Below are positions 25,021 through 36,059 of a stretch of 64,000 nucleotides of DNA, piece after piece (positions within the stretch are counted from its first letter, which is position 1; each line of letters begins with the position of its first letter). The stretch covers positions 2,317,001 through 2,381,000 of the forward strand of contig VICG01000009.1 of the NCBI GenBank assembly GCA_008692225.1. The letters run 5' to 3'. Below the pieces are notes generated by a model, which saw only the letters and a program-made list of their open reading frames with translations, did not search any database and had not been told where the DNA came from. Source of the stretch: Monilinia fructicola (Eukaryota; Ascomycota; Leotiomycetes; Helotiales; Sclerotiniaceae). The translations under genes and the position numbers were made by a program.

Positions 25021-25697
25021 TAGAGGCGTTTCCTTAGGTACATTGTAGCTCAATTGTAAGCAATAAATGAAATTTTCTCAACTTGTGTGAAATGAATCGT
25101 GACTGAATGAGGCTGAGGTGTGGAGAAGTGACATCATCAATTAGAACTAAGGTTAGAACTGCTCGGTAAGATTAACTTACCTTAGACCCCGGGCAGATGA
25201 AGAGGTGGTTTTATCACTGGTCACATGATTGATTTAGCTTAGTCATTAGCTTGGAATCCTGGCTTATTAGCTTGCTAATCTAGATTATCAATCCACACCC
25301 CTTTCGTTCAAAACTCGTCTATTTTCTTGGGCCTATGTAGAATTTTAGTTTTAACTTTATTATGCCGCGTCGTAGCCTAACATCCATTAGTTAACGAGGC
25401 TACCACCCACTCTTTCACCTACTTAGAGATAACACCGAAGAGCTTTATTATGGGCATATAATATAATATGAATTATTCAAAAGTATATGTGAATTATTCA
25501 AATGTATAAATGAATTATTCAAATTATTTATATATATAAATTATTTAGATGTATATATAAATAATTCAAAAGTATAAATGAATTATTTATATAAATATGA
25601 ATTATTCAAAAGTATAAATGAATTAATTATTCAAATTATATATATATATATGAATTATTTAGATGTATATATGAATTATTCAAATTATTTATATATA

Positions 25698-25859
25698 TGT
25701 TACGATTATATACTAGAGCGAATCAATAGAAGTTAGTTAACTAGAATAAGAAAGCTAAGAAGGGAAGAGATCTTTAAGGGACCTAGAGATCTCTTATATG
25801 TACAGTATCGCTTAGCGTGATGAGATATCACGTGCCTAAGGCACGTGATATTCGTCACA
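25698..25859. mobile_element. Solo-LTR-like insertion (about 162 bp, TGT...ACA)
   Basis: A block of normal composition inserted in the AT array, starting TGTTACGATT and ending TATTCGTCACA, so it has the 5'-TG...CA-3' ends and a short imperfect inverted terminus (TGTTACGA/TCGTCACA) typical of LTRs. The flanks on both sides are ATATA, compatible with a 5-bp target duplication, although the flanking DNA is itself (TA)n, which weakens this. It contains a perfect inverted repeat ATCACGTGCC-TAA-GGCACGTGAT near its 3' end. No polymerase or second LTR is present in the window. Confidence 0.55.
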
Positions 25860-25987
25860 ATATATATAGATAATTCAAAAGTATAAATGAATTATTCACA
25901 TATATATATAAATGAATTATTCATATATATATATGTGTGTGAATTATTCAAATGTATAAATGAATTATTTATATATATATAATCTAC

Positions 25988-26236
25988 TTGGCGTTGTTTT
26001 GGGTTAATGCCGGGCTAAAAATTACTTGAAAACGGAACTTATTTTAAAAAATTATAATAAATTAATAAATCTATTAAAAATTATAAATATTGCTTTATAG
26101 TATTATTAAGTTAAAAAATAAACGTTTAGTATATTTAAATTCTTAAAAATGGAAGTTTTATAATATGTAAAAAAGAATTTAAAAGACATACTATTTTGTA
26201 GATTTTTAGCCCGGCATTGACCTAAAACAACGCCAA
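25988..26236. mobile_element. MITE-like foldback element with 35-bp inverted ends
   Basis: The left end TTGGCGTTGTTTTGGGTT...CCGGGCTAAAAAT and the right end ATTTTTAGCCCGG...AACAACGCCAA are inverted copies over 35 bp with two mismatches, both of transition type. The 180-bp interior is AT-rich and non-coding. No target-site duplication is obvious because the flanks are TA-rich array. The ends are unrelated to those of the element at 9378. Confidence 0.75.
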
Positions 26237-26544
26237 ATATATATATATTTGAATAATTCATATATACTTTCGAATTATTTATATATAGATCTGAATTATT
26301 CATATATAGGTTTAAATAATTCATATATATATATAAATATATATTATTTAGCTTTCTATTTAAGTAATTTATATATAGATTTAAATAATTTACATATATT
26401 TGAATTATTCATATATAGATCTAAATTATTTATATATAGATCTAGATTACTCATATATAGATCTGTATGATCTATATAATGCTAAAATATTATATCCTGT
26501 GCCAATGACAAAGCTAATCGCAGCCTGCACGTTTCTATCAAGTC

Positions 26545-29078
26545 CTACGCAAGCACTTCACCTTTAACGTTTACAATCTTCACGTCATCCTGAACTCCCT
26601 TTGTCTTCCATATCGCTTTAATCACAATTCCCTCCTTATCCCATTCAAAATCTACCACCCCGCCACCTCTAACCCTCAAACCCTTCACACTTCCCCCAGC
26701 CCACTCCTTTGGAATCGCCGGTCCCAGAACAACGGTTCTCTTTGCCACCTCATCGCCATCATCCAGCCCTTCTGGTAAATCCACAATCAACATCCCCAGC
26801 ACTGCCCCTCCATACCCAAAATTCGCATCAATTTGAAAAGGTTCATTCTTACCCGAATACATACTCAATCCATTATCCACAATATTTTCCTTGATTGTTA
26901 GCCTCAATTCCTGATACGCTGTTTCGGTATCATTTAATCTCGCCCAACAAGCTGCACGCCATACCTTTTCCCATCCAGCATTAGAATCTTCGATTCCAGG
27001 ACCGCGTGATACCAAAGAATTGCGGACCGCGGTAGAAATGGTAGAGTTGGTGTAGCCGGAGAGATAGGAAGAGAGAGAGGAGCTGGGAAACCACCCGATC
27101 AAATGGGAAAGGTGACGATGAGTGCTATTCTCGAGGGTAGGAAAGTAGACCTTCCATTCTTGGATTTGATTCGAAGGGGATATGTGGAGGCCCTTGTCCA
27201 AAGTGAACAAGGACTTTTCGAGAGAAGTTTGAATGGAATCGTCAACGGAAAGAGTACGTGCGGCTTGGAGAGTAGTGGTAAATAGGGAATGTATGAGTTG
27301 TTGGTAATGTGAACATCCAAACGTAGTCTTGGATAATTAGCTGAATAGATACTTGATGTCGGATTGAGAATACTTACAGGTCCATGTTCAGGTGAAGAAC
27401 AAGGATTCACGACCAGGGTCCCATCATTAAAGTATCTATCCACTTGAAGTTGACTGAGCCAGAATTCTGAAATACCCTTGAGCAACGGATATCCCGTCTC
27501 TCTCAACCAATTTTCATCTCTTGAGTAATCATAATAGTCAGCTACGTGTTGCATCATCCATGCAGCAGCAACGGGATAATCTGCCCAATAATCATCACCA
27601 GTTTTCATTCCTGTATGACCAAAAATATTGATTTCATCATGAACCACCCATCCTGGGGCATTGTAAAGTAATTTGGCTGTTTCTGCACCACGAGGGGCCC
27701 ATGTTTTACTCATGTATGACCACAGTGCGGATTGTAATTCTCCAAGACCGGTTTGAACGGCTACCCAATGATTCATTTGGAGGTTGATATTGGCGTGATA
27801 ATCGGCGCTCCAAGCATTGTATAAGCCATATGCCCATTTGCCTTGTAGATTGGGTGGAAGAGAGTTATCTCGGGATGAAGATATAAAGAGATAACGACTA
27901 TAGTCAAATAGGAGACTCTCGAGCCATGGATCAGTATGAGTATTGTCTGTTGTATTATATCCTGCGATTAAAGTTGCAGTTTCTTTGTTTTCTGATCCAA
28001 GAGGGTCAGGTAGGTCAAGTGTGAAAATTTTCACAAGGGCGGTAAAGTCAGATATATGCACATCTCTGAGGGCTTTACTGGTTTTGGAAGCTGCCTTTGA
28101 GACTGTATCAGAAACGTAATTTCCTGGATCTTCCCCTTTGAACGAATAATCATCTGCAGCTGTACCTTTGGTAGCGTCATAATTGGTACCAACTGAGATT
28201 ACCAGAGACAGAAAATTTTGATCGTAAGAGGGAGTTATGCTGAGAATACCGGTTGTGTTGGAACAAGCAACGCTTTTCGTGGATCCAAGAACACGTGCCT
28301 CGGCTTTATAGATCATACCCGTATTTGGTTGGGTTATGCCACTGAAAAGAGCTGATCTGGTGGATTTTGAGCAGGAGGCTTTGACTAAACTGCTATCTGA
28401 TTGTACATTGTCAAAGGAAACATCAATCTTAGGGAGCGTGGTTGTCGAATTGACTTCATAAACGCAAACACCATCAGGATAGGAGCAATAAGCAGAACTT
28501 GATAGAGTTAGCAATATTCTATCCATTCAGAAAAGAGTGACAAACGTAGTAAAAGAAGCATTTGAAGTCTGAAAAGTAGTCGTATGAATTCCAGTATCAA
28601 GGTCAAGCATCCGTTTGTAGTCGGTCGCATCAGAAATACCTTGAAGTGATATAGATAAATTACCCAGAACCTGATAACTACCATAGTTGTCATTCGAACC
28701 CATCAAGGCCGAAACATTCCCAGTGATATTTTGAAAGATCCAATCTCTAATACCTGGCAGTGCTGAAGCCACAGAAGAGTTTGGATTCCCACCATTATAA
28801 CTTGCATCTTCAAAAGGTCCACCACTCCACAATGAATCTCTGTTGAGATTAAGTTTTTCAGAGCCTGGCTCACCAAAAGGGAGTGCTGTATTGTACTTAG
28901 CTTAGACACGGAAAAATTATTTAATCTACGCACCAGCTAATTGACCATTTCCTATCGGATAGGCTGTCTTGATGATGTTCTCAAAACTTGCCTGTTGAGT
29001 AGACCAAAGACTTTTACCTTGTACAATAAGCGAGTAATGCCAAAGGGATAGGATCGTGATCCAAGAGGTTTTAGGCAT
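26545..29078 (-). CDS. Secreted glycoside hydrolase family 95 (alpha-L-fucosidase/galactosidase type)
   Basis: Reading complement(join(26545..27327,27378..28497,28546..28885,28934..29078)) gives 795 residues, the usual GH95 length. The introns are 48, 48 and 50 nt with good boundaries; the second removes an apparent in-frame TGA at 28527-28529. The N-terminus has a hydrophobic signal-like segment, then AYPIGNGQLA|ALPFGEPGSEKL and DSLWSGGPF, the family's substrate-domain hallmark. Further GH95 motifs: PPNLQGKWAYG (about 376), ADYHANINLQMN (about 392), SSPEHGPTTFGCSHYQQ (Glu at about 532, the proposed acid), HRHLSHLIGWFP and FQIDANFGYGG (Asp at about 702, proposed base). Fungal members remove alpha-linked fucose or galactose from plant cell-wall polymers; the exact substrate cannot be told from sequence. 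All splice phases agree and no frame break is seen. Confidence 0.92.
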
Positions 29079-30793
29079 TGTGAATAACTAAACACCTATT
29101 GAATTCCTTTCTGCAGATCATATTCTATACGCAGATATATATAGTTGATGCGGATAATTTCAGGGACAAATAGGTGAGGGGTGAAAGTGTGGACAGTGGA
29201 CACATTGAATTAATTCCCCACGAGGAATAAACTGGTAGGAATTCTCGATCAATAGAATCTCGAGGATTTAGGCAATTCTGATGTTAAAATCCACCGACAG
29301 GGGTCAAATCCTCGTTGGTCATACCCTTTTTATCGATCAATAACTTAACCGGATCAACATGCAGCATTAGCGTGTCCCACTCAATTTAGCTTCGCATCAT
29401 CACCCGACGAAATTTTGACACTGCAGATACAACAATAGTCATGAAGAAACTCGGATGTCAACTGCGGGTGAGTGTCCAGGATTGGCGGATATCACTGGGT
29501 GTCTGTCTCCGAATTAATTAGCACTCATTGAGACTTTTGCTCCGAAATGTCTGATGTAACCGGAGAGCTATGATGCTTAATCTTTTGTCATGCATTTTTG
29601 ACAAGTCTTTTATTTCTTGTTTTTGGGAAGAAACATGGATAGCTGTTTTCATGACTTAACCAAGATTGAATGGCGAAATCCTCTTTAAACCTTATTTTTA
29701 CATTCTCTTGACCTGTTTCAACATAATGAATTCAGTCTTATATTTGAAAACTGTGAATTATGATTAACCAATTTGTAAATTGTAAAACGTCTTCAAAATT
29801 AACTATATGTGTTTGTCAACTTGTCTTTGGGTCAGTAATGGACGTAGTGAAGTCTCGCTTATCTTATCATGGATAGGGGTATGAAATGGTTTCGAAGGCG
29901 CTAGGCTGAAATATTATACCACTTTCGAATAAATATTTCCTTGAAAAACTCCGAAAACCTCTACATGTTTATATCACTCTCACGCACTCACTCTCTCACG
30001 CTATCACATCGTAAGCCATTTATTAGACAATAGGATAGTACAGTGGAGCATCTATGGTAGATATCTCTACCGGACCGAACTGGGACAGTAGACGTTTGGT
30101 TGATACCAAAGACTTATCGTTTCTTCAATAGGCAGTGCCCATAACTAGCTCACTACCCCAAGAGGGAGTATCTACATTCTTGATACTATCTTTGACTACC
30201 ATGTACCTCATCATGAGTCTTTTCTTCGTGGTTCTTCAGGAGTATTCTTTACGATAGAATAATCTTATGATTCAGCAATGCAGCTTTGATTGTTTTGGAA
30301 TTCTAACAGAGCAGGGCGCTGGTTGAGAAAAATTCAGTCATAGTACCAAATAATAGTATTTGCTTATAGACATTCACTTCTGAATATTTCAGACGATAGT
30401 AGATGGGAAGAATAACAACTTTGGGTATTTCGGAATAATAAGAGTCAAAAACATCCGCTATTCAAAAGTTCCAGTGGGTTGCGAAAAGCTAAGAAATGGA
30501 GATATCTTAGCTTATACACTGGATGGAATAGAAATATACCTTTACAGTATTCTGCTCATCGAGACTAAACAAGAGGGATTTGATGATGTAGATGTACAAA
30601 GTATGCAGCGAGGTCAAATATTAATAGCGCAGGACATCAAACTAGATCGTCTGGCTAGCCGCAATTAATATTATACAGATCTCAAGCTCTCTATTCATAC
30701 ATATATTCATCTAAATGCAAAAAGTACATCCCAGGGTATCTAAATATCACTAATGGTAACACCAACGGAAACATTTCACTCAAACTCCCAAGA
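29079..30793. other. Intergenic region upstream of GH95 and downstream of the RFTS-like gene
   Basis: About 1.7 kb without a convincing gene. A TATATATA stretch lies at 29137-29144, about 60 bp upstream of the GH95 start, and could serve its promoter. The 64-codon frame at 30474-30668 has an ATG but no recognisable feature. Confidence 0.4.
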
Positions 30794-32556
30794 TTAATAG
30801 CCGGCTCGTTTAATACGAGTCGGAACTACGCGACCACCAATAATCTCTTTCTCTCCACCTAAATCCCAAACATGTTGCCATGCAGACTCTACAGTCAAAG
30901 GTGTCTCAGCCTCAAGTCCCGAGGGAGTCTCAGCCTGATCCTCTTCCTCTCCATAATAAATTTCAGCCTCATGATATCGAATCTTTGGTGGGCGTCCAAC
31001 ACGTCCAGTTCCAGTACGTCCAATTGAATGGCGTGGTGCCAATTCTCCAGTAAATATATCCTTCACTTGGAGTTTTGTGGAGCCATTAGTTGAAAGGGCG
31101 CCACTCTTTTCTGAATGATGGAGATTTCGACGAACAAGATAAAGACCTTCAGATTTATCCATATACTCTTGCCATTGAGCGTCGGTAGTCACCTGCTTGG
31201 TGTAAGGTGGATATGGAGTACGACCTATTTCGCGAAGTTCATTAACTAACTTTGAGCCCTTGAAAAGATGAGGTTGACGTTCGTCCAATAGGTCTGCAAT
31301 TAGACCACCAATTTTATAAACAAGGCACTTTGCAATGCGGGGTCCGGCACTCGGATCACCTTGATCGGGAATCTTGGCTTTTATGAACACCTTATTCCAG
31401 AGTAGACTAGGGGTAATCTTCTTGACAGGAGTGCCAGCTTCAATCTCCTCGGCAATCAAGGACATAAGCATGTCTAATTGGTTAGTTTGTGCATCGCACC
31501 TATCTCTAATGACAGGGGGAAGGTCTGGAATGATGGGAGGGTCGATAACCATTGGTTCTGGTTCCGACGAGATCTTGGAGTTGGCCCTCTTGAAAGCATC
31601 CTGCTGCGATGAGTCTTTGTGAGATGGAAGAATGCAATGGAGGTACATACTGGACATTCCTTCTTGAGAAGCTTGTAAATTTCGGTACGCGACCATTTCA
31701 TGTCCTGAGCTTTTGCGTCTACCCAAATCTCCTCACGAAATGCTGTCAAAAGGAAGAAAGCATTTGCATCTTTAGTCAAAACTTCGATGACCTCATCATG
31801 TAACAATCCACGGCCATCCTCACGAGCATACTATAACAACGAATCAGCTTTAAAATAAGATTAGGCTTGAAGATTAACCTCTACTCACTTCCCAACACAA
31901 GTCAAGTAAATCATCCTTCGCTTCGTTGTCAAGTACACGCTCGTAATAGTCTGTGACAAAGTGCTTGAGTTCTGCACTCTCTACCATGGCGGTGAAGTGT
32001 GCTACATATTTTTGAGAAGGTTTCAGCTCGACCCAATTCTTAGTTGTATTATCTTCAACGTAAAGAATGATAGCTCTAAGCTCATCCCTCTCATAAGCGA
32101 AAGTTTGAAATTCAACTTGACATTGTGTACCATTTGGTCTCTTGACTATTTAGGTATTAGAAGTGATTCGGAATGGAAACTTATTGTAAAAATTCAGATC
32201 TAAAGCTTACATTTATATCTTTCTGCATTCTCTACCCAAAGTGTACCTTCAGCACGCAATTTCAGTCCAGCAGCTGTATCGAATAAATTGGCCATGGAGC
32301 CATTTCTTTGATAGATAATTGTATCTTGAAGAATAAGCTTTGGATCATCATCAACATCCATATCATCAACATCCTCTTCTAAAGAATTGTATCTTTGGTC
32401 TTGCATGTCATCATGTCCATTTAGGGTTCTGGACTCAAGAGCATCCGCAGCTTCATTCATATTTTCGCACTTATCAATGGCATGCAAGAGAATGGTTTCA
32501 ACCTTGAATCTTGGATGCCAGAAGTTAAGATTCCGTTCTTCAAGAGTAGTTTTGAT
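30794..32556 (-). CDS. RFTS (DNMT1 replication-foci domain)-like protein, 5' end unresolved
   Basis: Exons read as 30794..31603, 31651..31830, 31889..32145 and 32211 upward, with introns 31604-31650, 31831-31888 and 32146-32210; all phases agree. After an acidic lead the protein has IIYQRNGSMANLFD, LRAEGTLWVENAERYKF, RAIILYVED and NWVELKPSQKYVAHFTAMVE. This is the order seen in the RFTS fold (short strand pair, Trp/Ile strand, 'PS..Y...F..M' helix). A helical region and a C-terminal part with a basic GRTGTGRVGRPP motif (AT-hook-like) follow. No methyltransferase motifs are present, so a stand-alone adaptor like S. pombe Raf2 is a possible role; this is inference. The frame is open only from 32556 and has no ATG before the conserved part, so an upstream exon is expected, perhaps with ATG near 32720. 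Confidence 0.55.
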
Positions 32557-32709
32557 TTAGATTTGGGTTAACAACCTAGTAGGTATATCGGATCCTCTTC
32601 ACTCTGATTGTGTCTTTCACTTTGGAAGAGAAACAAAACAATCATATTTCTAAGGGGAGAGAGACATCGGTAAACGGTTAAATGATTATCCGAGGGCGGT
32701 GTAACCTTG

Positions 32710-32994
32710 ATGGATCGCATCTCACCTATAGCTCCAGAGCTAGCCATTCACGTGCCATTCTACTATGAAAACCCAGATTCTGCCACAACCTTTATCGCTG
32801 ATAATTCGTCGCAAAAAAAGCTGGACAATCTTAACTTCCACTCCACCTCAACAGAGAAACATCCTACCGTTCGTCGACAACCTTGGAACTTCATAACACC
32901 AGCAGATGTCCCGACTTGGTTGGTGGAAGATGACGAAAGGAAAGATTATGGAGGGCGTTTTTGGTATCAATTCAATCTTCTTTCATGCAATTGA
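32710..32994 (+). other. Upstream open reading frame overlapping the PUS4 start
   Basis: An ATG-initiated frame of 94 codons (MDRISPIAPELA...) begins 238 bp before the PUS4 start and ends inside PUS4 intron 1, in a different frame from PUS4. If the mRNA starts upstream of 32710 it would be a long overlapping uORF and would depress PUS4 translation. If transcription starts later it is just leader sequence. Nothing in it is recognisable. Confidence 0.35.
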
Positions 32995-34311
32995 TATCAA
33001 CAACTGATAAATGTCGCAGCCATTAATAAACCTACTGGAATATCATCAGCTCAGGTTGTTCGCGATCTTCAAACTCACTTCAATCCTTCTGAATTATTTG
33101 CACCATGGATCGAATCAGAAACCAAAGCTCGAAACAATGAATGGCACAATCAGAGACAAAAACGTAGGAAGCAAAAGAAAGTTCAGGTTAAGATTGGTCA
33201 TGGAGGTACTTTGGATCCACTGGCTACTGGAGTACTGATTGCTGGTATTGGTAAAGGTACAAAAGAGTTAGGAAACTTTTTACTTTGTACAAAAACCTAC
33301 GAGACAATTGTACTGTTTGGTGCGGCTACCGACACATACGATAAAGATGGTAAGCTCTTAAAAAGAGCACCATATGAACACATCACCCGAGATATGGTCG
33401 AGAAGGGACTTGCTAAATACCGAGGGAAGTTTATGCAACTTCCCCCATTATTCTCGGCCTTGAAGATGAATGGAAAACCCCTCTACGAATATGCACGCGA
33501 GGGTAAAGAAATCCCAAAAGAAATCGAGAGGAGAGAGGTTAATGTTTCAGAAATGGAGCTACTCGATTGGTATGAAGGAGGTGAACATGAATGGAAAGCA
33601 CCAACTGAAGAAGCGGGGTATGCAGAGGTGAACGTTGCAGCCAAATTATGGAAGCAGGAGAAAGCCGAGCCAGCGACCAATGGCAAAGAGGTAGAGAATG
33701 AGAGGGCGCTGGAAGATTTCGAGAGCAGAAAGAGGAAAATGGGCGATGATCAAGATGATTTGGTTTTGGAGAGGCCAGTAAAGAAATCAAAGGAGGGAGT
33801 TGAGGAGGAAAAGGAAGAAGCGATGATGTCAGGTGGTCTTTCCGAAAAAACACCAGCGGAAGACCAACCAATTCCTTCCAAGGAGGGAATTAAGAAAGGA
33901 CCTCCAGCAGCGAAAATTCGTATGTCTGTATCATCTGGCTTCTACGTTCGATCATTATGCCATGATCTAGGTGCAGATTTGGGATCGGCGGGATTGATGA
34001 GCAGTTTGATCAGGGTCAGACAAGGACAATTTGAATTGGGCAAGAATGTTTTGGAGTATGAAGAACTTTCAAAGGGAGAGGCTGTTTGGGGGCCTCAAGT
34101 AGAGAAGTATTTGGATGAGTGGAACGAGAAGGGGGAGGCTCCTAAAGATATTAAAGTAGAGACTGCTGCAGAACCATCTGTAGAGGAAAATCAAAGTGTG
34201 GGGGCTGAGGTGAAGCTTGAAGTGAAAAGTGAGAGCGAGGGAGTTAAGGAGGCAGAGAGTGGAGAGGTTAAAAAGGAGGTCGAAGCGAAGGAAGACAAGA
34301 TCGACGCATGA
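32948..34311 (+). CDS. PUS4: tRNA pseudouridine-55 synthase Pus4 (TruB family)
   Basis: join(32948..32963,33020..34311) gives 435 residues. Exon 1 is only 16 nt: MEGVF + G, joined across a 56-nt intron to CCATTAATAAACC, giving the canonical TruB start MEGVFAINKPTGISSAQV. The catalytic motif KIGHGGTLDPLATGVL follows (Asp at about 71, the universal pseudouridine synthase nucleophile), then TKTYETIVLFGAATDTYD, GKFMQLPPLFSALKMNGKPLYEYAREG and RMSVSSGFYVRSLCHDLG, all standard TruB blocks. A charged insertion of about 90 residues (roughly 165-255) and an acidic E/K-rich C-terminal tail of about 70 residues are extra to bacterial TruB and common in fungal Pus4. The enzyme makes the T-loop pseudouridine in cytosolic and mitochondrial tRNAs. 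Start choice is firm because only this ATG restores the N-terminal motif. Confidence 0.93.
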
Positions 34312-34590
34312 TATCATGACTAGCGTGGCGGACTAGGATTGCCACATGTTCCTGTTTTCAGAACATGATATATACCTTGCTTCAAGGGACAAACCTCTGA
34401 TGAGATCCCTTATAGGACATATACTGACGTACATGCAATGGCCCTATCAACATACAAGGATTTTGAGGGAGATAGCTCTGATTAGTGACAGAGGTAGATA
34501 GAATTGTCATTTGAATAGACTCTAAAAATTTTCACTATCTGAAATTTTTGGTATATAGAAATTATACATCCCGCCGATTCGCCAACTTAT

Positions 34591-36059
34591 TTACTCACTC
34601 TTAGCCTCCGATCCATCTTCATTCTCATACATACCCAGATATGTAGCCCTCAGTCGCCCCATCAAATGTTCATCCGCCGTAATTTTCTTTCCCTTCTTTC
34701 TCTCAACTTCTCCATTCTCCTCTCCGAACTTCCTCACACGTTCACTAGGTACACTTTCCAACACGGTCGATCCTACTGGATGACAGAAATAAGCGACACT
34801 GTATCTATCTGCTATTTCTGAAGGCAGAGTTGATCTAGGGAATATGACGCGGTGGACGGTGGATACTAGGAGGTTGTTGGTCCAGTGGGAGAGGAGGTCG
34901 CCTATATTTACGAGGATTGGAGGGGAGGGGTCATTCTCTGTGGGAGGGGGCTGTATTGGCACGGGTGTCCAAGTTGGGGAAGATGACTTTGAAGGGGGGA
35001 GGATTTCAAGACCTGGTTGAGATGGTCGTTCTAGAGGACGAAGGGTTAGTCCTCAGTATCAGGGGAAGAAGATAATAAAGGCGTTCAGTGAAAGACACAA
35101 GAACAACCAACCAATTTATGGTTACGTACGGAATAAAAGAGTGATAGATCCATAATCTGAGTGTGCACCAGCTCGGATGTCCACGTCGGGTTGGTAATCG
35201 GAATTTGGTGGTAAGGAGGGATAGTAGAGTAATCGGAGAATACATCCTGTGGTTCCACCTTGATGGCGGGAGGAAAACCATGATGAACCGCCGGACGCGG
35301 GGTCGATCTGTAATTGATGAGCTAATAATGCAACAATGCAATGTGGGAAAAGTACCTCGAGTCCAATAGCAAAAAGGGTAAGGAGTTTAAGACATAGCTT
35401 ATGGCAGTAGAGCTGAAATTCGTTGAGCTCTGCCTCGTGTGGAGATAGTGAAGCTGGAAGAGGTTGTTCGGCTTTTCCGTTAACAAAATCACCTAAATTG
35501 AATGCCCTGAGTAATTGGGGTCAGTTTAGGATTGACTTAAGGGAGGGAGGATCTGGAGAGAAGGTGAGGTACTCTTTAAAGTCTCCAACCTGGAATGTGG
35601 TTAGAATTGAACATGGAATTAATTGGTATTCACGAAGGAAAACAAACTCTTTGATTCTTCCCATCTAGGCTCTCTGTATGCATCCCAGACCATCCTCTGT
35701 TCTATCTTCTCATCAGCTATTCTCCTCCACGATGGATTTTATAACTCTCTCGGGTGACGCACATTCTTTGTGATTGTGCATGCTTGTTTCTCCTCAATGG
35801 GAGATGAGAAGAACTTTTTAGACTACATCTTACATTAGCATTAGCCATAAGGAATGACTGCGATCCGAGAACAATATACCAACTCAAATGTTCTATCAAT
35901 GGCATCGACAGGGATATCTTGCCCCAGATTTCTTATGTAAACGAAACCAGATGTTGCCGCAGCATCCACAAGCTGCTTAGCGACTTCATCTTCAGGTATT
36001 GATCCTGAGATATCTATCACTGGAATTCTCCCTTGATCTATCGCTATAGACGACGACAT
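34591..36059 (-). CDS. 2-oxoglutarate/Fe(II)-dependent oxygenase (isopenicillin-N-synthase-like)
   Basis: Seven exons, complement(join(34591..35030,35130..35307,35356..35506,35573..35589,35648..35701,35763..35822,35880..36059)), give 359 residues with every phase agreeing. Exon 4 is only 17 nt. The N-terminal DIOX_N part reads RIPVIDISGS, ATSGFVYIRNLG, KKFFSSPIEEKQ, NNRGWSGMHTESLDGKNQRVGDFKEAFNLGDF. The catalytic core has the iron ligands H203 and D205 (AGAHSDYGSITLL) and H273 (VSTVHRVIFPR), and the 2-oxoglutarate-binding R289/S291 pair (DRYSVAYF). Enzymes of this group act in secondary metabolism, hormone-like or xenobiotic oxidation; no cluster neighbours suggest a substrate here. It is divergent from MKT1. 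Confidence 0.93.

Larger units (their letters stand above)
25455..26480. repeat. AT-rich interspersed array of GAATTATTCA units
   Basis: About 1 kb of repeated short units (GAATTATTCAAAAGTATAAAT and relatives, each mixed with TATATA). To the left of the foldback element the units read GAATTATTCAAA-TATAAAT; immediately right of it they first read in the inverse orientation (GAATAATTCATATATA) before returning to GAATTATTCATATATAGATCT. The array is interrupted by two insertions annotated separately (25698-25859 and 25988-26236). There is no coding capacity. Confidence 0.8.

Noticed and set aside
28500..28560. Nonsense mutation splitting the GH95 gene
   Set aside because: The TGA lies inside a 48-nt intron with clear donor, branch and acceptor; removing it restores the conserved protein.
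30474..30668. 64-codon plus-strand frame with ATG
   Set aside because: No hydrophobic, repeat or conserved-looking feature, isolated between two gene flanks.
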